Source of the DNA: Circinella umbellata
Lineage: Eukaryota; Mucoromycota; Mucoromycetes; Mucorales; Lichtheimiaceae
Direction: 5' to 3'
Length of the DNA: 64,000 bases
Assembly: GCA_025093555.1 (NCBI GenBank)
Contig: JAIWNF010000014.1
Location: 62,001-126,000, forward strand
The position numbers and the translations under genes are program-made. Of this stretch, positions 47,946-64,000 are shown in pieces (the stretch's first letter is position 1; every line of letters begins with the position of its first letter). The notes under the pieces were generated by a model. The model was not told the origin of the DNA and searched no databases. It was given only the letters and a program-made list of their open reading frames with translations.

Positions 47946-50285
47946 ATGGATACAAAAGAACAACAACGCGTATCTATTTTAAACCGATCCGATGTGGAGG
48001 ATATCAAATCAAAGTTATTAAGGTATATTATTATATCGTAGTATTGAATCAATCGTCAAGTGAATTTTGATATATATGGAATGGAATTGTATACAACTAT
48101 ATTTATTATTTTATACCAATTTTCGAAAAACGAATATGTAGAAAACTTGATTTGCGACTCATTCCATTACTATCTGTTTTATATCTTCTTTGCTTTCTCG
48201 ATCGGTAATTCCTACACAATAACTATTAATATATACGGCATATGATCATGTTGTCGTTTTCACACTCTAATTATCTGATTGAAAAGAAATTAACATCACA
48301 AACGTATTTATAATGTATTTTAGATCGAACATCGGCAATGCGAAGCTAGGAGGTCTTGAGGATGATTTACATATGAATCACTTTCAATATCAGTGGAGTC
48401 TTTCAATATTTTTTGCGGGCTACATTCTTTTCCAACTGCCATCAAATGTGATCATGCGAAGGTGGCGTCCATCATTCTGGCTCTCCTTTTTGATGTTGTA
48501 AGTGTTTTCCACTCGCTTACCCCTACTGCTTCTCTCTTACATCCGTACCACTTTATTATCCCTGAAGGGCTCATGTCTATATATCGCTTCTGCCATAAAT
48601 ATATTTCTCTTCTTCTTTTTGGGTTTGTGACACTAAATCGATTAAAATAACCGTTTATAGATCGTGGGGAATTGTAGCTACAGCAATGGCTGCTTGTGAA
48701 AATTTTGCTGGGCTAATGGTATGCCGTTTATTGCTGGGATGTTTTGAAGCAGGTAAACTATTGTATTTTTTTTGCATATATGTGATTATATATATGAATT
48801 GTTTGTCTAATATGTACGTAAATTTTATTATCATATTTATTTGTTGAATGCTCATATAGGATTCTTCCCAGGTGTCGTATATAGTAAGTTTAGACGGTAG
48901 ATAGTAAATTTTTGAAGGGTACAAATATAGCTTTTTATATACTGATAATATAAATATAACAGTGCTTAGCCTTTGGTACACTCGTCAAGAATATGGACGA
49001 AGAGTAGCATTATTTTTCTCATTTGGATCACTCGCAGGTGCATTTGGTGGTATTCTTGCATACGGGTAAGCGAAAAATTAGATGGTTGTTTTCTGTGAAA
49101 TTATAACAGCCCGAATATTAACTTTATTTGCTACGTATTGTTACTATGTGTACCTAAATTTTAAAGTATAAGTCAAATTCCTACACATATCCTGGCCACA
49201 TGGCAATGGTAAGAAAATCACCTTATATATAAGCTATATAGTAATGAGGAAACAAGTTACTTTTCTGTTAAAAAAAAATGACCATTAATATATATATATA
49301 TTTTGTGTATATAGGCTATTTATTATTGAAGGTTCACCCTCCATCCTTATCGCTGTCTTTTCCGCATGGTATCTCCCAGATTCACCTGAAAAGGCTAAAT
49401 TTTTGACTAGTGATGAACAGCAATTAGAAATTGAACGGTTAACTGAAGGTTAGTTGAGGGAGGGATGAAAAGCATGCTTGAATAAGTTTTAGAGATGGAA
49501 ACACAAAATAGCTTACATAGTTGATGCATTGTTCTTTTTTTTTTCTTAAAAAACGAAAAGATGCTGGTGCTAGTCAAGATCATTCATTTTCATGGCCACA
49601 AGTCGTATCAGTTTTCCAAGATTGGAAACTCTACATTTATATCTTTATCTATTTAACCGGGTCTATAATGCTTCATGGTGTAACGCTCTTTTTACCATCC
49701 ATTGTCGCCGGTATGGGGGAATGGAGTAATGCTCAGGCTCAATTACTTACTACACCCCCTTATATATTAGCCTTTATCGCTACGATTACGATAGGTCGTA
49801 GTTCTGATCATTTCTTTGAGCGAGGATTCCATATGGTTGCATGTGATGTTGTAGCGATCGCGGGATTCTTACTTTTGATCCTTATCCCTCAAGAACAGGT
49901 AGCAGTCCATTATTTTGCTGCTTGTCTGGTGGTTATTGCTGTTTATGCCAATGTGCCAGCCAAAGTAGCTTGGTTTACAAATAATTTTGGTGGTTTAACG
50001 AGACGTGCCATTGCTTCAGCTGCCATTGTTTCTATTGGTTTAGTAGGAGGGATTTTTGGAGGGCAAATTTATTATGATGGTCCTGAATATAGAAATGGAA
50101 ATACGATTGCTTGTGCATGTGCTGCAGCACAGCTGGCTGCAATCTTGATCTTACGGTTCAAATTGGCAAGAGAAAACAAAAGAAGAACTCAACTTTCAGA
50201 ACATGAAAAAGAATTAGAATTGCTTAAATATGGTGGTTTACAACTTATTGGTGATAGACATCCAGATTTTCGTTATGTATTATAA
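47946..50285 (+). CDS. MFS transporter, anion:cation symporter family (Tna1/Dal5-like)
   Basis: A plasma-membrane proton symporter of the group that includes the yeast nicotinic acid (Tna1), allantoate (Dal5) and biotin (Vht1) permeases; the substrate cannot be told from sequence. Nine exons (47946-48022, 48142-48204, 48324-48497, 48661-48752, 48860-48883, 48963-49065, 49167-49208, 49315-49448, 49561-50285) join in frame to 477 residues with about 12 hydrophobic segments. Family motifs: LDRSNIGNAKLGGL after TM1, SIFFAGYILFQLPSN, CRLLLGCFEAGFFPG, YTRQEYGRRVALFFS and WLFIIEGSPSI. The 24-bp fifth exon is unusually short but keeps phase. The charged C-terminus ends HPDFRYVL. No pathway neighbours are present. 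Confidence 0.85.
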
Positions 50286-50608
50286 ATAATCAATAATAAA
50301 TAATAATTAGTAGTCAGTGAAATATATGATATTTATATATAATTGTTATATATTATAAACTTGAAATAAAAGAAAGTGCGTAATGTGTGTAAAAAAAAAA
50401 AGAAACTAAAATAAAACGCGAAACAAGCACATGAAAAAAAAATAAGAAAATAAAAAGGGGGGGAAAACTATAAAAGGAGAGAGTGTTGGAAAAAAAAATG
50501 GGAGTTAAGGGGGATGAGTATCTCAGTTCAATTGTGGAGAAAGGATGTATGTGTTTGTGTAAAAGGGGTCGTCTATGATACAAGGGTTGTTAATTGATTG
50601 ATTGATTA
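50286..50608. other. Convergent 3' intergenic between MFS and CHD genes
   Basis: The two genes end facing each other. The stretch is purine-rich on the plus strand with A and G runs. No gene is supported. Confidence 0.5.
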
Positions 50609-57459
<6,851 letters not shown>

Positions 57460-60400
57460 ATTCGATTCTTATAACGATGGGGTTGAGAAAGGAGAGAGAA
57501 GGGAGAAAATAAGGATGTAACTTAATGTGTTTATGTTATTTCTTGAAATTTGATGCTTAGTAATATATATACGAAAAGAAAATAATTATTGCTGTAGTTG
57601 TCTCGTTACTGTTATATTATATATATGTATGAAAACAAGAGTGTTTGTTTAGAACACTTTCTGTTTTTTTATAAGTCGTTAAGGAAAAAAGGCACCAAAG
57701 CAGCTTTTACGCTGGTTGCGGAATAATTGGTTTCCTAACAAAATATTGAAAAAAAATAACATGTCAGGATTCCCAGCCCATTCTCATGTTTATGTTGTTT
57801 ATACTCCATTGGATGATCGCCTTTGCTCTTTCTTCATGCTCCATACTACCAGAACCCCTACCCTGCTCCGCTCCGTTGTATGCTTGCCTTTCATCCCCAT
57901 GACATTGAAGACATTGATTCCAGGCCCGCCTACTAGTACGGATCTTTTTTTTTTTCCTCTTCTTCAGTTTCTCCCTTCTCTCTTTTCCTTTTTTTGTTCT
58001 CTCTCTCTCACTCTCCCCTTCGCTCTACAATCACTCTATTCCTCTTTTTAGTCATAAATGTTGATCAGCCATATCGTTTCTTTGAAAAAACTAACGCGCG
58101 ATCACAAAAGATCTTCATGTTGTTGACAAGTCCAATCTTGATCCCAATTCTCACTCTAATCCAGCTGACTCCTTCTTTTTATACCCTCTCTTTCTTTCTT
58201 TCTATCACACAACTATAATCTTCATCCACCCCCAAAAAAAGAAATCATGACGTTACCAAAAGTCAACTGGTGTTAATTACAATTGATGCCTTTTACTTTT
58301 TTTTTTTCACTCACTCCAAAATTTCAAAGTTGGGGGAGTAGGGCTCCTAATCAATACAAAGTTCCACCTTCTGTAGTCGTCGGTCAAAGTATACTGGACC
58401 AGAAGGGAAAAGGCAAGGAAAACAAAAAAAAAATAGTCTCTCTCTCCAATTTTTTATGAGTTTTTTCGCGAGTTCGTCCGCCAGTGGATGATTTTTCAAT
58501 TGCCTGGCGAAACCCCGAGTGATAGTCCCAAAGAGATGATAATAATAATGAGATTTATTTTATTGTACAACTTTTTCTTTTTTTTTACCTCTCTTCTTAA
58601 CTCTTTTTTCTAAAGAAAAAAAAATTACTTTTTGGTTGTCAAGGTCATTTATCAAATCCTTTTGCTAGCAAAAATAACTTAAAGACTTCAAAACTTTTTA
58701 CTTTCACAGTGTTGCCATGTAACCAACCTTCTTTGACATCAAAAAAAAAAATAATAATAATAAGGGGGGGAGGACAGGTTTAGGAAATAAACATGTTGAA
58801 TGGCGTTAGATATAATTGGTTTTAATATGAAAATAGCGTCGAAATGACCTTGCCCTGACAAATTAAAAGGAAAAAAAAAATTTTTTTTAAGACGTCGTAA
58901 AATTATTATTATTTTTTGTCGCCAAATCCATTTCACAACATCAATAATAAACAAACATTCGCTTATTGTCCCTTCCCCGCCCCCCCCCCCAAAAAAAAAC
59001 CCACACAAGCACGACATAAGTGTAAATCAAGAAAGATTAAATCATGGAATCGTGTAACGAATCACTATGTATTACCTTCTTTCTTTTTTTAAACTTTATA
59101 ACAAAATGATTGTGAGCGCATGCTTTATTTCTTCTTGCAGATATATATATTATATATATTTTACTGTTAAATCGATTATTTTTTTCCTGATCATTATATA
59201 CATAAATCCCTTTTTTACTAACTTATTCTATTTCTCCCTCTTTTTTTCTTACAAAAAATAATAGTTTTTTATATCCCCCCCGGGAATTACAAATGGGGTA
59301 AAGATTAGGTCGATCCAAAAGGAAAAATCCAGCGGTCGGATATTAAATTTGGATTTTTTTCGCCAGAAGATAAAGGAGAACAATAAAATCAAAAACGCGG
59401 GATTCTTTGTATAGATGGCAATAATGAAAGTTGTTGGTGGAATTAAGCATGTAGAGTTGTCTAACCCTTTTCATATCGAATATTAAATTCATAATCAAAT
59501 ATTACCATCGAAGAAAGAAAAAAAGATAAGATGATTGTGAAAGAGCTTCCCTCTATGTAGATATGCATATACATACTTTTTTACTACTTAATATTCCTGA
59601 TTATAGTTTTATTATTTTTAAGATATTCTTTTATAACTTATTATTCAAAACTCACTTTAGGCTATCGTATGACTTAGTTGCATGATATAATAGAAGAAAA
59701 GGAATTTGTTCTAAAAGAACAAGATTATCCGTTTTGTTCCGTTTGCATAATGCACATTAGCAACAAAATTATTTGAAAAGAATACCTACTTTTTCTGATG
59801 CAGACTGGACAGCAGTAAAAATATAATAAAAGCAACGGCATGTTATTCTTTTGATTCTTATTTGCGAGCAACGCCATAACACTTAAGATCCGTATATATC
59901 GATAATAATTACTCATATATGATAAGAAAAAAGAGGCAGGCGATTATATTATTGAAATAATTAGAAAAAATACTATCTAGTGATAATAGTACTCTTGCGC
60001 TTCTTATGTGATTTTCATTATTTACGTAAAATATAGATAAATATTTTTATTATGTAAAAGCAACCTGATTATTATAAGCATGGTGACAGTAATGTTCTTT
60101 ATTTCGTATTAGAAAAGAGTTTTAGTTAGAATGATTTAGTTTGAATATTCATATTGATTATACTGTAATCCAATATGCTCCCGTAAATAAAAATTGTATT
60201 TTGGCATTATTACTGTCGTTCCTCACGAACGAGATTGATTAACTATACTATTTAAAGAAATGCATATTTAGTTAGGTTTTACAATGTCAGCATGCGTTAC
60301 AGAGTGCTGGAGTTCTAGTTAATATATGATACGTATCTCTTAATATATCTTTACGTATTAGAATGGATGTATTAGCTCTTGACACAACAATTCTTATGTA

Positions 60401-60974
60401 AGATGTTGGATCAATTATTACTCATCAACGCCTCGCTATATTCTCCAACAAAGTAATACTGACTGCTCTGTAAAGACAGTACTTTCAATACATTTTTTTA
60501 CAACAAGTTTGTTCATATTTATAGATATACACTATATACGTATCAAGCTGTTGTAAAGCTCTTACTTAGAAGAAACAAACCTAATTCACTGGAGATAATC
60601 TCATAGTTACTATAAGAACTTTTAAAATTATAAGATGATCCAATAATAATAGTATTATTTTATCTGATAGTATATATGTATTTTTATTAACCATGCAAAG
60701 AATAATTTATCCCTGTATGCATTACAATGATATTAATAATAAATAAAAACATAACAAAACTTTTTTGTGCCAAAACAAAAAAAGGAAAGGAAGGGAGAGA
60801 GAGAGGTGAAGTATTTTTTATAATATGTAGTTGTTATTAATTGTAATAGTAATAGTGGTGGTGGTAATAGTAATATGTAGTGTGAGTATTAGTGCTTAAA
60901 AAGTATTTCAATTGCTAGAGTGAGGATACGTCAAATTAAAATGGGGGTTGGGTTATAGGGATATCTTATTTTTT
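57460..60974. other. Gene-free interval between CHD-like and DIC1 genes
   Basis: 3.5 kb. The first 300 bp should hold the CHD-like promoter. Open frames at 57716-58218 are pyrimidine-rich low-complexity sequence with no family resemblance. There is a small inverted repeat CGCCAG/CTGGCG around 58479-58508 and homopolymer runs (C11 near 58980, C7 near 59275). No RNA gene is recognised. Confidence 0.5.
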
Positions 60975-62179
60975 TTAAATGTTTACTGTAATTGATGCTG
61001 TTTTTTTGTCTTGGAATTCTTGATACCATGTTTTAAGTTGTTCGAGAACAACAAATGTAATAATAGTTTGTGGACCCAATCGAATAAATGCTGGTGTCCA
61101 TCCTTTAAAAAATGATCCCAATCCTTCTGCTTTATACATTTGTGCCATTACTGATAACGCTGATTTATTTCCATCTTTTGCACTCATAACACGAGTCTTT
61201 ATAACGTCGGCTGGATTACAGGCGGTCGTTGCTGCTAAGCCCTATTCATATTAAAAATGAGAGAATCAAATTAGAATATGATAACTACCCTTATCACACA
61301 GGACTACATGTCAAAATATATACATCCTTTTTCCTTTTCCCCAACCTCCTCTTAACCAAATAAAAAAAAAGTATACTTACAGCCAATACACTTGATGTAA
61401 AATGAAGTGGTAATCCATCATCCAGTGAGGTATGTCGTATTAATAAGTCTTTGAATATATCATATGATACACATTGTGCAGAAGTAACCAAAATGGCTCG
61501 ACTAACATTGGGTCCAAGTCCTCGGAATAATGTTGATATACCTTCTTCCCGAGAAATTCGTACAATACCGTCAATTGCATTTTTATAATTACGTCGTTGT
61601 GCTAGAGGTAATTGACCATCATTTTGCATACGAACCTATTTATTATCAACAATAATCATCACAAGTCAGTATACCAAAAAAAACGTCTGTATGATCCCAA
61701 TTTGAAATTATTCTTACATTTACAATATCTCCAGGTGATCCACATGCACCACCTAAAGCTCCAGCTATAACTGAACAACCCAATAATTGCCATACGTGAG
61801 GTTCTATCAAATATATTTGTATAATATCAGTAACAATAATAATTATAATAATAATTGAGAAACAATTATAATAATAAGAATCTTTACTTTGTGTTTTAGT
61901 CAATAACTCGTGTTTTAGTTTTTCATAAACACCTAAACGAACTGTGGCGTATGTTGCTTGTCGTAAAATACTAGCAGAAAGTCCTGCATATAAGCGTAAT
62001 GCACCCTCATTACGAACAATGGAGAGCATTGTTTTTAACATGCCAGCTTTTTCATGACCTGTCATTGTTTGCAATCGCACTTTGGTCAAGTCTAAAGGGT
62101 GAACTGTTATGGAGGCTATCATAGAAGCAGCACCACCAAAGAAAAAAGGTGTTGAACGTTTAACAGTATTCGTTGCCAT
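60975..62179 (-). CDS. DIC1: Mitochondrial dicarboxylate carrier (SLC25 family)
   Basis: Exchanges malate or succinate for phosphate across the inner mitochondrial membrane. Four exons, about 62179-61889, 61803-61718, 61635-61381 and 61241-60975, read in phase to about 300 residues, the normal carrier length. The three repeats each show a P-x-[DE]-x-x-[KR] signature: HPLDLTKVRLQ, SPGDIVNVRMQ and NPADVIKTRVM. FFFGGAASMIASITVHP and SVIAGALGGACGSPGD follow Dic1/SLC25A10 closely. In repeat 2 Asn replaces the usual basic residue after DIV, as I recall for the dicarboxylate group. Coordinates near the first donor may be off by one base. Confidence 0.88.
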
Positions 62180-64000
62180 AATTATTTTCCAAAAGTAATA
62201 AAATAATAATAAAAAGGGTAAAGAAGTGAAGAAAAGAAAACGAAAGAAAAGAAAAGGGTTATATTATGTATGAAAAAAAAAGTTGGAGTGAAACATTTCT
62301 TATGTTATAGGTTTAAATAATTGAAAATAGAAAAAAGTCGATTTGCAATGAATGGAAAATACCGGTGTCAAAAATTTGCTCCCCACAATGCATATACTCC
62401 CAGCATAATACAATCATCGGAAAGGGAAACCTTTTATCCGACGTTTGTATTTGTTATTTATTCATGATGAATCATCTTAGGCACACCAATGATTCTCTTT
62501 AATAATAATCCTTTCACTCTTTTAGTTGTTATTACAATACTGTCACCCCCCCTATCGATCCTGCTGCTGCTGCAAGTGCATATAGGAGCAGAAGAGATAT
62601 CCCCTAAATTTTTAGAAATAAAGGTTTTCACACCGATAAGGAGCACTTTTTTTTTTGTATATTTACGTATAAAAATGAATGGCGGCAATAATTAAACAAA
62701 AATGATTCCGTTCTCTTGAACGAGAACAATCTTATATATGTTATCTATGTATTCCTTTGAAAAGCTTATTATTGAAGAATTCTTCTGCACCACTTTATTT
62801 TTAATGGATAACTCGACTGTTTTCATAATTATTATTACTTGAATAAAAACATTTGTTTTGATAAATCTCTGAAGCATTTCTAGCTCATATCATACGTAGT
62901 AAAATATGAATCATGGATCAACATGGCTACTACATATATTGTTATATGAGGCTTTCTGTCGCTTTTAATCACAAGAATTATCATACCACGTATCCTTTTT
63001 AGATAATACCCATAGTCCAATCAAAATTCTTAATTGGTCAGCATGGATACATAAATTTAATTATATCTTACATATGAAAAAAAAATTGTAAGTCGCCCTT
63101 TGTAATGAAAAATTGTTTCAGTTTCAAGACGTGTAATTGCGTGGCCATTATAATTGTGGGCTGATAAAATGTACCGGTATGGGGTAATTTTTCATTGGCG
63201 GTACCACAAAATGCACGTTATATTATATATGCTAACAATAATAAATTATATAACAACTGTAACTTTGGATGGCAACAGAAGCACCTAAAGGGGGTGTGAT
63301 TAAAGATGTCTTATTCTATTTTTATATTTTTGATGAACGCAAGCACATGCATAGTTCACTGTATAAATTGAATACACTTAAAAAAAACATTCTTTGGGTG
63401 TTCTCACATCTTCTTTCTACGGCAACATTTGAGTTGACTCATTTTTTTTAAAAAAAAAAAATCTGGGTGCGGTAATTTTGCTACGTATCAAATGAAAATA
63501 ATTTTTAAATAAAGGTTGTTGTCGCTGTTTGCAAAAAAAAAAAAACCAGGGCATAATGATAATTATAACACTCCAAAAAAAAATATAAAAAAAACTTTCT
63601 ACGCATATACGTAAATGTTGGTACCTGCATCGAATTATGCAAATCAAAAGAGGTTTATCATAGGTATTATGGATACCTGCTTTATGTATGTATGCGTTTG
63701 TTGTTGGGTGTTTTAATAAAACTTTGAGATTACCTATATAATATAAAATGGATAGAACAATTCATCCCAGGATAAATGGATTGACTCACCAGAATTCGCT
63801 TATGTATATATCTTCGCTGTCTTTATATGAACTCACTCGCATCATTATTCATCTTGGTCACAACAGTTTTTCAAAAAAAAAAAAAATCTTGTTTTTATGG
63901 TAAGGAGCAGATTATGTATGTGCGGGACAAATCAATAAAAACGCTTCGCTTCATGCAATACGTATCCATTAATGTCCAAAAAATAGAATAGCAAGAGCTT
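62180..64000. other. Upstream of DIC1 to window end: no gene recognised
   Basis: It includes the DIC1 5' flank and 1.5 kb of AT-rich DNA. The small frames at 62458-62877 and 63269-63451 lack introns, motifs or family similarity. A fragment starting MATEAPKGGVIKDVLF at 63269 is too short to judge. Confidence 0.5.

Noticed and set aside
57716..58218. Two overlapping plus-strand frames (MRNNWFPNKIL... and MFSLSHSPLRS...)
   Set aside because: The sequence is pyrimidine-rich and low-complexity, without motifs or plausible introns. Likely upstream DNA of the CHD-like gene.
58479..58508. CGCCAG/CTGGCG inverted repeat as an RNA gene or terminator
   Set aside because: A six-base stem with an 18-nt loop and no further context is within chance expectation for a region this long.
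63269..63451. 60-codon frame starting MATEAPKGGVIKDVLF
   Set aside because: Only the first residues look protein-like; the rest is composition-biased. There is no neighbouring exon.

Overview
This is AT-rich nuclear DNA from a fungus. Genes lie close together on both strands and are cut by many introns, mostly 45-140 bp, with GTAAGT/GTATGT-type donors and AG acceptors. The gene set includes a propionyl-CoA carboxylase alpha subunit, a CHD6-9-like remodeler, RRN7, NPL4, VPS27, TFB5 and a dicarboxylate carrier. It suggests an early-diverging lineage, probably Mucoromycota; that assignment is an inference.

Layout. (1) 1-1568: the 5' part of a mitochondrial propionyl-CoA carboxylase alpha gene, minus strand. 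(2) 2126-37159: a tandem triplication of a roughly 10.6-11 kb unit. Unit A is 2126-15560 (enlarged by a 2.5 kb inverted-repeat element), unit B 15561-26189 and unit C 26190-37159. Each unit reads: conserved non-coding block, telomerase reverse transcriptase (TERT), a phytanoyl-CoA-dioxygenase-like gene (minus), a divergent PhnZ/TmpB-like HD-domain oxygenase gene (plus), and the 3' end of VPS27 (minus). Only unit C runs into a complete VPS27 and carries an intact dioxygenase/HD pair. The A and B copies of that pair share lesions. All three TERT copies read as damaged, partly in different ways. (3) 39146-64000: ordinary single-copy genes: TFB5, RRN7, NPL4, an MFS transporter, a CHD-type remodeler and DIC1, with gene-free stretches of 2.9 kb and 3.5 kb.

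Main observation. The non-coding block just upstream of TERT holds CTAACCCTAA, which is the template expected for TTAGGG telomeres. About 85 nt downstream is an H-type pseudoknot with a U-rich and an A-rich junction, and further on a closed multi-branch fold. This is the order of parts in fungal and vertebrate telomerase RNAs (template, pseudoknot, three-way junction). I therefore propose a telomerase RNA gene beside its own TERT, both triplicated. The competing explanation is a telobox promoter element.

Second observation. The divergent pair in unit C keeps the metal ligands and lid residues of the bacterial phosphonate-cleaving pair PhnY/PhnZ (or TmpA/TmpB). Its shared promoter has a CACGTG box of the type bound by Pho4-like phosphate regulators. 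The triplicated block also shows mosaic sequence exchange between units, an intron-like insertion present in two of three TERT copies, a TA-flanked terminal-inverted-repeat element inside a TERT exon, and a long-inverted-repeat element inside a TERT intron.
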